A DNA stretch of 12,510 bases from positions 1 to 12,510 of the forward strand of contig CAJUNI010000065.1 of the NCBI GenBank assembly GCA_910587945.1, given 5' to 3'. Source of the stretch: an uncultured Parvibacter sp. (GTDB lineage Bacteria > Actinomycetota > Coriobacteriia > Coriobacteriales > Eggerthellaceae). The notes below the pieces were generated by a model. The model was not told where the DNA came from. It made no database searches and saw only the letters and a list, made by a program, of their open reading frames with translations. A program made the position numbers and the translations under genes. This document shows, one piece after another, positions 1 through 7,126 of the stretch (the stretch's first letter is position 1; the number at the start of each line of letters is the position of its first letter).

Positions 1-504
1 GGCCAAAATACCAAACACAAGACAAGCGGTAATGGCAAAGGACCAGTATGAGGTCGTCGTTGCAAGTGATTCGTCCAGGTTGCTCTTTGCATCGATCCAT
101 GAGCAGCTGAGCATGGCATAGCCAATACCCCAAAGCATCCAGGCGACGATTGCGACAGGGTAGGGAATTGTTAGGTAAAAGAGGCTTTCGGCTATAACAA
201 AGAGGGGCAGCAGGATCTGCAGGCTGGCACCGATAATGCGAAACGATGCTGAGCGCACCAATACGTCACGACGGTTTAAATGGCGACAAAACAAAATCCA
301 AAAGGCTGCAGCACATGCCAATGCGACAAATCGCTGGAAACAGAAATCAAAAGCAGTAGCCGTGTTGGTTAAGGCAAGCTCCGGACCAAAAATCACCGCA
401 AGCTGAAATGCCATGAATAAGGCGTAGCCAAGCATTCCCACCATGGCGCTTTCGTTGAAATAGCCATCGGGCTGGTTTGGGTCTGTCGTAATACTTTGCG
501 TCAT
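1..504 (-). CDS. Multi-pass membrane protein, probable LuxR-type membrane regulator, N-terminal part (runs off left edge)
   Basis: An uninterrupted minus-strand reading frame of 168 codons begins at the ATG at 504-502 behind a strong ribosome binding site (AGGAGGAGAT) and continues past the window edge. The N-terminus is short and polar (MTQSITTDPNQPDGYF). Hydrophobic stretches at about residues 20-40, 57-73, 90-111, 115-134 and 153-168 look like the first five helices of a polytopic membrane protein; loops are short, and Arg/His-rich after helix 2. In Eggerthellaceae, proteins with this kind of start are often LuxR regulators with 10-12 helices and a C-terminal helix-turn-helix, and they commonly lie next to molybdoenzyme operons. 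That family call is inference, because the DNA-binding end is outside the window. A plain transporter is the alternative. The divergent position makes it a candidate regulator of the operon starting at 726. Confidence 0.6.
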   Translation of the reverse strand, partial: MTQSITTDPNQPDGYFNESAMVGMLGYALFMAFQLAVIFGPELALTNTATAFDFCFQRFVALACAAAFWILFCRHLNRRDVLVRSASFRIIGASLQILLPLFVIAESLFYLTIPYPVAIVAWMLWGIGYAMLSCSWIDAKSNLDESLATTTSYWSFAITACLVFGILA

Positions 505-725
505 ATCTCCTCCTAAAAACCCTGTTCATAGCCTCGTTTTTTAAAACCATCGTCATTCATACCTACCAACAGATGCGCTCTTGGCTTGCCCCGTGGAGAA
601 TTGCGGTCGACCGAGGCAGATGCCTCCTGTGAAATCGGGATAAATCGGGATGTCGCTGGAAAGGGGAGCAGGTACACGACAGCCTGCATTGCGAAGACGT
701 ACAGGCAATTGTAAAGGAGGGCGAA
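505..725. promoter_or_regulatory. Divergent intergenic region with palindromes and a tandem 10-base repeat
   Basis: This 221-base gap separates the minus-strand membrane protein from the plus-strand operon, so both promoters should lie here. Three structured elements cluster in its middle: a perfect 10-base palindrome CGGTCGACCG (604-613), an inverted repeat GAGGCA-GA-TGCCTC (613-626), and a perfect head-to-tail repeat of AAATCGGGAT (632-641 and 642-651). The 10-base period would put both copies on the same helix face. They are plausible operator sites for the adjacent regulator. I see no convincing -35/-10 pair. The region ends with the ribosome binding site AAAGGAGG for the gene at 726. Confidence 0.45.
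632..651 (+). repeat. Perfect tandem repeat, 2 x AAATCGGGAT
   Basis: Two identical 10-base units lie directly head to tail about 75-95 bases upstream of the first gene of the operon. The one-helical-turn spacing is typical of sites for cooperative binding of a regulator, but no regulator has been tied to this sequence here. Confidence 0.5.
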
Positions 726-962
726 ATGGCAGAACAAGAGTTGCTCGACAAATATGCTCCGACGCTTGAACTATTGGAAACCCAAGAGGCCTACCTGTTG
801 GATGGGGATCTCTACATCCGTTACGAGTTCCGCGATCCCGAGGAACTCCAGGCTCGTATGACCTACCACAAGATTGGCGACGACAACGTAGTGTCTGACG
901 AAAACCTCATTTTGCTTGGGGTGTGGGCGCGAGCTCAGAAAAACGGCGAGCGTGTCAAATAA
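726..962 (+). CDS. Small acidic protein of unknown function, first gene of the molybdoenzyme operon
   Basis: A 78-residue protein with a strong ribosome binding site (AAAGGAGGGCGAA) just before its ATG. I do not recognise a family. It is acidic and soluble, with no cysteines, no signal peptide and no membrane helix. The sequence suggests a small alpha/beta fold: a helical first 20 residues (MAEQELLDKYAPTLELLETQ), a likely strand region near residues 26-36 (DGDLYIRYEFR), and a more polar second half ending in basic residues. It lies 54 bases upstream of the molybdenum large subunit on the same strand, so co-transcription is likely. Possible roles are an accessory or assembly factor for the enzyme, or a small subunit; nothing in the sequence decides. 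The regular frame, good start site and operon position support a real gene. Confidence 0.65.
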   Translation: MAEQELLDKYAPTLELLETQEAYLLDGDLYIRYEFRDPEELQARMTYHKIGDDNVVSDENLILLGVWARAQKNGERVK

Positions 963-1016
963 CGCTGCTCTGCTGTTGAGGGCAAAACCTTTGAAGAGAG
1001 GAAGATAGGAGAGTCC

Positions 1017-3332
1017 ATGAGGGAATGTTTTGATCCGAATATCTATAAGAAGGATTGGCAATACCAGGACGGCGATCTCACCGTCACTCGTACCTGCCAA
1101 TGGTCTGCTCCTGGTTGTCACCAGGGATGCAGCCTCCTCTTTTACACGGATAAGGATGGCAAGCTGGTAAAAGTCGAAGGCGACCCGCACTCCCCAGTGA
1201 CCGACGGGCGTTTATGCATGCGCTGTTTGGCTATGGTGGAAGCTGTATACCATCCAGACCGCATTATCCATCCCATGAAGCGTAAGCGTGAGGATCGCGG
1301 TAAGGACACCTGGGAGCAGATCACCATGGATGAGGCTTACGAGCTTTGCATCGAAATGGTGAAGGATACCACCGAAAAGTACGGAGCGAAGTCCATTTGT
1401 ACTGGTGCTGGCACCGGCCGTAACGCCACCTGGCAGTCAAATGTCTTGGGCCATGGCGCCTTCGGTACCCCCAATGACAACGCCGGCCTACTTGCTGGTA
1501 ACTGCTGCTACACACCCCGTATGCAGGGCATGAACGCTATTTTCGGAAATACGTTCATTGCTGACTGCGGTCAACTCAACGAAGCGCGTTTTGACCATCC
1601 GGAGTATCGTCGCCCCGACCTGTTTATGATCTGGGGCAACAACCCGCTGCGCGCTAACGCCGACGGCTTTTTTGGTCACTGGATCATTGACTGCATGAAG
1701 CGTGGTTCAAAGCTGATGACTGTCGATCCGCAGGTCACGTGGCTGTCCGCTCATTCTGAGCTTTATCTGCAGCCTCGTCCTGGTACTGACGCTGCTCTAG
1801 CGTTGGCTATCGGCCATGTGATGGTTGAAGAAGAACTCTACGACAAGCAGTTCATCGACTACTGGTGCTATGGCTTTGATGAGTATAAGGAGCGCGTGGC
1901 TGAATGGACGCCTGAGCGCGCCGCTGAGATCACTTGGGTTCCTGCGGAAAAGATCGTGGCTGCTGCTCGTCTCATCGGCACTGCAGGCGTGACTACGCTT
2001 CAGTGGGGCGTGGCCTTTGACCAGAACAAGTGGGCCAATGGTACTGCCCATGCAGTAGCTCTTCTGCAGGCTATGACGGGCAACATCGATAACCCTGGTG
2101 GGTTCGTTTGCATCAACTTTGGTTACGTGCAGTCTGACATCCGCGAGAACGTCGCTAAGGGACTTGGCCCTGAGGTCCGCAAGGATCGTCTGGGCGATGA
2201 TGGCAACTGGGGTGCCCTGAATGCTATCGGTAAGGGCGGACATGCCGTACCCGAGGCCATTCTTCATGCCGCTGAGACTGGCGAGCCCTATCCGGTGAAG
2301 ATGCTGTTCTTGTGCTCCACTACCGCATTTACCAACATGGCTGGTCAGGCAGTGCGTGTCTATGATTGCTACAAGGACATGGACCATGTGGTTATCTGCG
2401 ACCTGTTCATGACGCCTACCGCCATGGCTATCGGCGACCTGTTCATCCCTATGGCTATGAGCTGTGAGCGCGATGGTGTACGCGGTTGGTATACACCGCT
2501 TCGCTCCATCGTCAAGGTCACCCAGACTGGCGATGCTGTTGGCGACGAGCAAATGATGCTTGAACTGGGCAAGAAGATGAATCCCGATCTGTTCTACTGG
2601 GATGATGTGCCCGAGATGCTGGAATTCTGCACCAACAATATGGCCACTGTGCCGATCCCGGTTACCCTTGATGAGCTGCGCGAGAAGGTCATCATCTATC
2701 CCGATTTTGAGTACCACAAGCATGAGAAGGGCTTGCTGCGTATGGATGGCTCTGTGGGCTTCAATACCATCTCTGGCCGCGTAGAGTTCTTCTGCAACAT
2801 GTACAACAACGTCGGTATGGATCCGTTGCCCTACTTCCTTGAGCCGCCTGAGAGCCCCGTGTCTACGCCGGAGTTGGCTGAGAAGTATCCGCTGGTTCTC
2901 ACCACGGGTCGTCGTTGCTGGCAATACTTCCATTCCGAGCACCGTCAACTCAAATCCATGCGTGAATTCCATAAGTGGCCCATGTTTGCCATTCATCCGG
3001 ATGATGCGAAGGCTGCTGGCATTCACGAGGGACAGTGGTGCGTTATTGAGAATTCCCATGGCAAGGCCATTGAGGTTGCCCATGTGACCGAAACCATGCT
3101 TAAGGGCGTTGTGAGTGCCGAGCATGGCTGGTGGTTCCCCGAGCGCGAAGCTGAGGCACCGTCACTCTATGGCGTCTTCGAGTCCAACATCAACTGCTGC
3201 ACCGTTCAGGGCGATTTTGGTCCTAGCGGCTACGGCTCTTCCTACAAGACCCAGCTGTGCAAGGTCTATCCGGCGCCGGAAGGCTATGGCGAAACCTTTG
3301 AGCAGCAGTTCCAGGATCACTACAAAAACTAG
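1017..3332 (+). CDS. Molybdopterin oxidoreductase large subunit, catechol-dehydroxylase/transhydroxylase-like, cytoplasmic
   Basis: A 771-residue enzyme of the DMSO reductase superfamily, expected to carry a bis-MGD molybdenum cofactor and probably one [4Fe-4S] cluster. The N-terminus has C34-x3-C38-x28-C67-x2-C70 (APGCHQGC ... GRLCMRC); the usual first Cys of a CxxC pair is Ala31, while Cys70 is extra and Cys27 is not shared with the paralogue at 10391. GTPN (150-153) and NCCYTPR (162-168) form the region that normally supplies the metal ligand, so Cys164 or Cys163 is the candidate. DPQVTWLSAHSELYLQPRPG marks the central pterin domain, NIDNPGG lies near 355, and the C-terminal dinucleotide-binding domain starts near 625 (PLVLTTGRR, FHSEHRQ). 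There is no Tat signal, so it should act in the cytoplasm. Fe-S partner and transporter genes follow directly. Related families include pyrogallol transhydroxylase and gut catechol dehydroxylases; the substrate cannot be read from sequence. Ribosome binding site: AGGAG before the ATG. Confidence 0.9.
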   Translation: MRECFDPNIYKKDWQYQDGDLTVTRTCQWSAPGCHQGCSLLFYTDKDGKLVKVEGDPHSPVTDGRLCMRCLAMVEAVYHPDRIIHPMKRKREDRGKDTWEQITMDEAYELCIEMVKDTTEKYGAKSICTGAGTGRNATWQSNVLGHGAFGTPNDNAGLLAGNCCYTPRMQGMNAIFGNTFIADCGQLNEARFDHPEYRRPDLFMIWGNNPLRANADGFFGHWIIDCMKRGSKLMTVDPQVTWLSAHSELYLQPRPGTDAALALAIGHVMVEEELYDKQFIDYWCYGFDEYKERVAEWTPERAAEITWVPAEKIVAAARLIGTAGVTTLQWGVAFDQNKWANGTAHAVALLQAMTGNIDNPGGFVCINFGYVQSDIRENVAKGLGPEVRKDRLGDDGNWGALNAIGKGGHAVPEAILHAAETGEPYPVKMLFLCSTTAFTNMAGQAVRVYDCYKDMDHVVICDLFMTPTAMAIGDLFIPMAMSCERDGVRGWYTPLRSIVKVTQTGDAVGDEQMMLELGKKMNPDLFYWDDVPEMLEFCTNNMATVPIPVTLDELREKVIIYPDFEYHKHEKGLLRMDGSVGFNTISGRVEFFCNMYNNVGMDPLPYFLEPPESPVSTPELAEKYPLVLTTGRRCWQYFHSEHRQLKSMREFHKWPMFAIHPDDAKAAGIHEGQWCVIENSHGKAIEVAHVTETMLKGVVSAEHGWWFPEREAEAPSLYGVFESNINCCTVQGDFGPSGYGSSYKTQLCKVYPAPEGYGETFEQQFQDHYKN

Positions 3333-3367
3333 GAAGAACCGCAACCTTAAGAAAGGAGAGAAATCGC

Positions 3368-3700
3368 ATGTCTCAAAACGGTCTGCTTATTGACTATGAA
3401 TTCTGCACCGGCTGTCACACCTGCGAAATGGCATGTAAGGTCGAGCACGGATTCCAGGAAGGCGAGTGGGGAATCAAACTCGCTCAGATCGGCCCCTGGA
3501 AGCTGGACGAGGACAAGTGGGAATTCGACTTTGTGCCTATGCCCACTCAGCGCTGCGACCTTTGTAAGGACTTGACCGATGCCGGCAAAGTTCCTGCCTG
3601 TGTACATCACTGCCAGGCTATCTGCATGGAATGGGGTCCTGTGGAGGAGCTAGCCCGCAAGGTAACCAAGCCTCGCATGACTATCTTCTCGGTTCAGTAA
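3368..3700 (+). CDS. Small two-cluster [4Fe-4S] ferredoxin-type electron transfer subunit
   Basis: A 110-residue iron-sulfur protein, the likely electron donor to the molybdenum subunit encoded 35 bases upstream. It has two cysteine groups: C13-x2-C16-x2-C19-x3-C23 near the start and C63-x2-C66-x11-C78-x3-C82 in the second half. In this family C13/C16/C19/C82 would bind one [4Fe-4S] cluster and C23/C63/C66/C78 the other. Cys86 (QAICMEW) is an additional cysteine. It is much shorter than the four-cluster DmsB/PsrB-type subunits, resembling only their first half, and has no signal peptide or membrane anchor, consistent with a soluble partner for a cytoplasmic enzyme. No membrane anchor gene of the NrfD or DmsC type is present in the window, so electrons probably come from a soluble donor. 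Strong ribosome binding site (AAAGGAGAG) before the ATG. Confidence 0.9.
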   Translation: MSQNGLLIDYEFCTGCHTCEMACKVEHGFQEGEWGIKLAQIGPWKLDEDKWEFDFVPMPTQRCDLCKDLTDAGKVPACVHHCQAICMEWGPVEELARKVTKPRMTIFSVQ

Positions 3701-3709
3701 TGAAATGTT

Positions 3710-3739
3710 TGCCTGGGCGTCGGGGGAGGCGCCCGGGCA
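3710..3739 (+). other. GC-rich intercistronic hairpin
   Basis: Bases 3710-3719 (TGCCTGGGCG) pair with 3730-3739 (CGCCCGGGCA) as a 10-bp stem with one G-T wobble and a 10-base loop. It lies 9 bases after the Fe-S gene stop codon and 29 bases before the transporter start. No T-run follows, so it is unlikely to be a full intrinsic terminator. An mRNA-stabilising or processing element that raises enzyme expression relative to the transporter is the simpler reading (inference). Confidence 0.6.
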
Positions 3740-3768
3740 TCCTAAAACACTAATTGATAGGGGAAATT

Positions 3769-5274
3769 ATGCCTGAGAAACTTTCCGATCTCAGTAACAA
3801 GGCTGCCGTGGTTGTACAGAATAATGTCACCCAGGCTCTCGGTCTCATCTACGGTCTTGGCATGCTTACGTGGACAGCCTTTAACCAGATGAACAGCAAC
3901 TATTGGTCCTACTTCCTGACCGAAATTTGCGGCCTTGAGCCCACGGTCATGGGTACTGTTAAGGGTATCACTGGTGTTGGCGAATGGTTCTTCGTCATTA
4001 TCGCCGCTATTATCATCGAGCGCGTGTGGCTTAAGCATGGCCAGTACCGTAGCTGGCTATTGGTGGCTCCTCCTGCGACGTTCATTTGTTTGCTCATGAC
4101 CTTCATTGATCCGGTCTTCCTAGACATGGGTGCCAAGACCGCCTGGATGATTGGTTTCCAGATTGTCGGCGGATTCTTCTCAAGCTTCTTTATGATCGCG
4201 GCCACGTCTATCGTGCCCGTCATTAGCCACACTGAAGCTGACCGCACCTTATTATCTCAGCGCAAGGCCCAGGGCAACATGTTAGTGAAGGTCTTGTTCG
4301 CCGCCATCTCGTTGCCGGCCATCCTGGCCATCAACGGACTGGTGTATAGCGTACCTGCTGGTGAGAATGCCCAGAATGCTGGCCCTGCTGGCTTTACCGT
4401 GCTTGCTTTGGTCTTCGGCGTCATCATGATCGTCATGTTCTTTGTGATGTATAAGAAGATTGATGGCATGGATCCGACTCAAAAGATCTGCGAAGAGCGC
4501 GCTCTTGCTAAGAAGGAGGGTAAGGAAGTTCCGCCCATTCCATCTGCCGACAAGGTCAACCTTGGCGAGATGATCAAGTATTGGGTTACAAACCTTCCTG
4601 CATTAGTGGGTCTTTTCGCTGAGATCATTCGCTTCATTGCCCAGATGACTATTCAGTCAATGGCTATGTATGTGTTTACCTACGCATTTGGTGATGTAGC
4701 TATGGCTGCCGTCATGCTGACTGCTGCTAACATCACTGGCCTGATTGCTACTTTCGTGTCCGAGCCTATCGCTCGTACGCTGGGTATCCGCACCACCTAC
4801 CTGATTGGTATCGGCATCTCTGCTGTATCCATGATCGCGTGCTACTTTATCGGCGCTTCCGGCGAAATGGCGTTCATCGTATGCATCTGCGCCTGCTTCT
4901 TCGGTATGAACTTCATGAACGGCACCATGATGGGTATGCAGTCTAACGCCATCGCTTACGGCGAGTGGCGCGACGGCAAAACGGCTAAGGCCTTCATTAT
5001 GTCCACGTTCCAGTGGTGCCCGAAGATTGCTAATGCTGTGGCCGGCGTGCTTACCGGTTTTGGCTTGAGCGCCATCGGCTTTGTATCTGGCATGGAAGCT
5101 ACCACCGCTCTTGCTCAGGGCATGGTCAATATTATCAGCCTTATTCCTGCCGTATGTTTCGTCATCGCCTTTGTTGCGTTCTTCTTCGGCTATCGCCTCG
5201 ATTCCAAGAAGATGGCAAAGATCGCTGAGGACTTGGAGAAGCGGCGCGAGGAGGGTTCTATTCTTCCCGACTAA
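3769..5274 (+). CDS. GPH-family (MFS) cation symporter, probable substrate importer
   Basis: A 501-residue polytopic membrane protein with about 12 hydrophobic helices, of the glycoside-pentoside-hexuronide:cation symporter branch of the major facilitator superfamily (MelB-like). The diagnostic stretch is YGEWRDGKTAKAFIMST from about residue 397, matching the family's YGEW.TGKR motif followed by helix 11. A charged central loop (about residues 230-265, ICEERALAKKEGKEVPP) divides the two halves, and the C-terminus is a charged cytoplasmic tail. I chose the ATG at 3769, preceded by AGGGG, over an in-frame TTG at 3754 that would add five residues. Its place after the molybdenum enzyme and Fe-S genes suggests it imports the substrate of the enzyme or exports the product. 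GPH carriers classically move sugars, but a sugar substrate is not implied by this setting. Confidence 0.88.
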   Translation: MPEKLSDLSNKAAVVVQNNVTQALGLIYGLGMLTWTAFNQMNSNYWSYFLTEICGLEPTVMGTVKGITGVGEWFFVIIAAIIIERVWLKHGQYRSWLLVAPPATFICLLMTFIDPVFLDMGAKTAWMIGFQIVGGFFSSFFMIAATSIVPVISHTEADRTLLSQRKAQGNMLVKVLFAAISLPAILAINGLVYSVPAGENAQNAGPAGFTVLALVFGVIMIVMFFVMYKKIDGMDPTQKICEERALAKKEGKEVPPIPSADKVNLGEMIKYWVTNLPALVGLFAEIIRFIAQMTIQSMAMYVFTYAFGDVAMAAVMLTAANITGLIATFVSEPIARTLGIRTTYLIGIGISAVSMIACYFIGASGEMAFIVCICACFFGMNFMNGTMMGMQSNAIAYGEWRDGKTAKAFIMSTFQWCPKIANAVAGVLTGFGLSAIGFVSGMEATTALAQGMVNIISLIPAVCFVIAFVAFFFGYRLDSKKMAKIAEDLEKRREEGSILPD

Positions 5275-5364
5275 GGGTTTGATGAACGCTTTGTCGCAGG
5301 CAGTGATATCCGTCTGCGCATAGCCATAGTTCCATTGTTTGAAACGTAAGAAAGAGGTATTGCA
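5275..5364 (+). other. Short intercistronic spacer before the zinc-ribbon gene
   Basis: Ninety bases between the transporter and the small zinc-ribbon gene. I see only a weak CGCAG...CTGCG pairing and the ribosome binding site AAAGAGG close to its end. There is no clear promoter or terminator, so read-through from upstream is likely. Confidence 0.3.
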
Positions 5365-5607
5365 ATGTGTTTTAGACCTGCAGAGATCAGCATGGAGAAG
5401 ACGTGCCCCAAGTGCGGCGCCTCCAATGACTTCGTGAATGAGGTTTGCGACCAGTGTGGCGAGAAGCTGCCCAGCGCCCCGCCAATCCCCGGTGGCACTC
5501 CAGGCGGTCCGGGTGCTCCTGGCGCTCCGGCAGCTCCAAAGGCTCCTGGTGCAGCTCCGGCAGCCCCTCCCGCGGCTCCTGGTGCTCCTAAACCTCCGAC
5601 GGCCTAA
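5365..5607 (+). CDS. Small MCFRP-type zinc-ribbon protein with Pro/Ala/Gly-rich tail
   Basis: An 80-residue protein in two parts. Residues 1-35 hold a zinc ribbon: CPKCG (from Cys14) and CDQCG, the second pair 15 residues on, a standard four-Cys zinc site. From about residue 38 the chain is almost entirely Pro, Ala and Gly with a few Lys (PGGPGAPGAPAAPKAPGAAP), a low-complexity and probably extended tail. The start at 5365 (MCFRPAEIS) has a ribosome binding site AAAGAGG; an internal ATG at 5392 has none as good, and I recall the MCFRP opening as a recurring feature of small zinc-ribbon proteins in anaerobes, which supports the longer form. Function is not known to me. It has no signal peptide and sits between transporter and enzyme genes, so an adaptor or metal-binding accessory role is only a guess. 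Confidence 0.75.
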   Translation: MCFRPAEISMEKTCPKCGASNDFVNEVCDQCGEKLPSAPPIPGGTPGGPGAPGAPAAPKAPGAAPAAPPAAPGAPKPPTA

Positions 5608-5629
5608 AGGGTCAGCAGTCTTCTCAATC

Positions 5630-5656
5630 GCACGGCCGGCGTTATGTCGGCCGTGC
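5630..5656 (+). terminator. Strong hairpin with weak T tract, possible attenuating terminator
   Basis: Bases 5630-5640 (GCACGGCCGGC) pair with 5646-5656 (GTCGGCCGTGC): 11 bp including one G-T wobble, with a 5-base loop. The bases after it are TTGCCTT, a poor U tract, so termination would be partial. It lies 22 bases after the zinc-ribbon stop codon and 47 before the MmgE/PrpD start. It may lower expression of the second half of the operon. Confidence 0.55.
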
Positions 5657-5703
5657 TTGCCTTAACGGCGTGCTTTGCAACTTCCAAGGGGAAGAGGGAA
5701 GGG

Positions 5704-7098
5704 ATGGACATGGATTTAGGTACAAGAATTGCGGAAGTGACAGCGAACACCACCTTTGACGATCTGTCAGAGGAAGATGTGCTGGCGGCGAAAATGGCCA
5801 TTCTTGATACGCTGGGCGTTATGCTCGCCGGCTCGGGTGCCGGTGAAGGTGTGGATAATGTCATGAGGCTCGTACGGGAATTGGGAGGAAACGAAGAATG
5901 CACGTTGGTGGCCCAGAACTGCAAGACGAATCCAGTTCTGGCAGCGTTAGGCAATGGTGCTCTTGCTCACAGTATTGACTATGATGATGCCCACGATGAT
6001 GCCTTCGTACATCCGAGCGCCTCGGTGGTTCCGGCAGCATTAGTGGCGGGTGAATATGCTAAGGCGTCAGGAAAAGACCTAATCACCGCTGTAGCTTTGG
6101 GCGACGATGTGATCTGTCGCTTAGGTTATGCGGTAACAAATCCCGAAGCTAATCAAGGTCTTCTGTGGATGCTGCCGGTACTCCTCGGTTCGTTTTCTGC
6201 CACTGTGGCTGCATCAAAGGTATTAGGTCTTGATGCCGATACGGTGGAGAATGCTCTTGGACTTGCCTACAATCGCGCCGGCGGCACCAAAGAGCTTGTC
6301 ATTGAGCCGGGTGCCCTTCGCGGGCTTTATGCTATGTATCCCAACATGACTGGTGTGCTCTCGGCAATGCTTGCACAGCAGGGTGTTCCTGGCCTTAAAG
6401 AAACGTTTGATGGCAAGGCCGGGTTTTTTACTATGTATTACGGCGGCGTTGCTGATGAAAGCGTTTTCGACGATTTTGGGCACCGGTTCGAGGGGACCCA
6501 GGTATCGATAAAGCCATGGCCTTGTTGTCGTTTTACGAACTCCTGTGTGGACGCTGCCCTTGCTATCGCTCGGAATGAAGATATAGACCCCGAAGCTATT
6601 CAAAAGATCACTATCTATTACTGGGCCGACGATGCGAAACGCTGTATTGAGCCGCTGGATTTGCGCCGCAACCCCCAGTCTATTCCTGAAGCCAAGCTAA
6701 GTCTGCCATTTACTGTGGCTCTTGCTTTGGCATACCGGAAGATAGAAATAGGTTCATTTACGGCGGAGACAATTAAGGATCCATTGCTTCGGGCGCTGTG
6801 CGAAAAGACCAACGCCGAGCGGGATGAAGGGCTTTCTTGTACGACATCCAAGACGATGCTGCCTGGCCGTGTTCGGGTTGAGATGACAGACGGACGCGTT
6901 TTCGATAAGCGCGTGGATGTGGTCTACGGTCACCCGAAAAATCGCATGCATTGGGAGGATTTAGTGGTCAAATTTCGCGATTGTGCCTCGTACTGCTCTC
7001 GTCAGTTAAGCGATGAAGAGATAAATGCTATTGCGTCGCTCGTGGAATCGTTGGAGTCGATAGAGGATGTGAGCGTCCTTATGGAGGCCGTGCGCTAG
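5704..7098 (+). CDS. MmgE/PrpD-family enzyme (2-methylcitrate dehydratase-like) with altered active-site positions
   Basis: A 464-residue soluble protein of the MmgE/PrpD family, whose members dehydrate, decarboxylate or epimerise polycarboxylic acids (2-methylcitrate, cis-aconitate, iminodisuccinate). Family marks are the N-terminal AKMAILDTLGVMLAGS, the motif HSIDYDDAHDDAFVHPS (89-105, with D94, D95 and H103), GLAYNRAGG, and KPWPCCRFTNSCVDAAL (from K270). Three places differ from the pattern I expect: the usual KxxHxG becomes R206-G-L-Y209-A-M, and the His of CCRFTH is Asn279. Chemistry may therefore be unusual, or lost. I chose ATG 5704, behind GAGGGAAGGG; ATG 5710 is equally possible, while the ATG at 5644 falls in the loop of the preceding hairpin and has no ribosome binding site. 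The gene is 28 bases upstream of the trigger-factor-like gene. No citrate synthase or lyase partner is present, so a methylcitrate cycle role is not supported. Confidence 0.85.
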   Translation: MDMDLGTRIAEVTANTTFDDLSEEDVLAAKMAILDTLGVMLAGSGAGEGVDNVMRLVRELGGNEECTLVAQNCKTNPVLAALGNGALAHSIDYDDAHDDAFVHPSASVVPAALVAGEYAKASGKDLITAVALGDDVICRLGYAVTNPEANQGLLWMLPVLLGSFSATVAASKVLGLDADTVENALGLAYNRAGGTKELVIEPGALRGLYAMYPNMTGVLSAMLAQQGVPGLKETFDGKAGFFTMYYGGVADESVFDDFGHRFEGTQVSIKPWPCCRFTNSCVDAALAIARNEDIDPEAIQKITIYYWADDAKRCIEPLDLRRNPQSIPEAKLSLPFTVALALAYRKIEIGSFTAETIKDPLLRALCEKTNAERDEGLSCTTSKTMLPGRVRVEMTDGRVFDKRVDVVYGHPKNRMHWEDLVVKFRDCASYCSRQLSDEEINAIASLVESLESIEDVSVLMEAVR

Positions 7099-7126
7099 AG
7101 AAAAAAGATGCGGGGGAGGTTCCGTA

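Noticed and set aside
1797..3125. Long minus-strand open frame (442 codons) antisense to the first molybdenum enzyme.
   Set aside because: It lies wholly inside a well-identified gene, its translation shows no recognisable domain, and it is the expected mirror of biased codon use on the other strand.
5644..5703. Upstream ATG start for the MmgE/PrpD gene adding 20 residues.
   Set aside because: The ATG sits in and beside the loop of a strong hairpin, lacks a ribosome binding site, and the extra residues do not match the family N-terminus.
5704..7098. Evidence for a propionate/methylcitrate cycle.
   Set aside because: No methylcitrate synthase or lyase gene is nearby, and the homologue has changes at usual catalytic positions.
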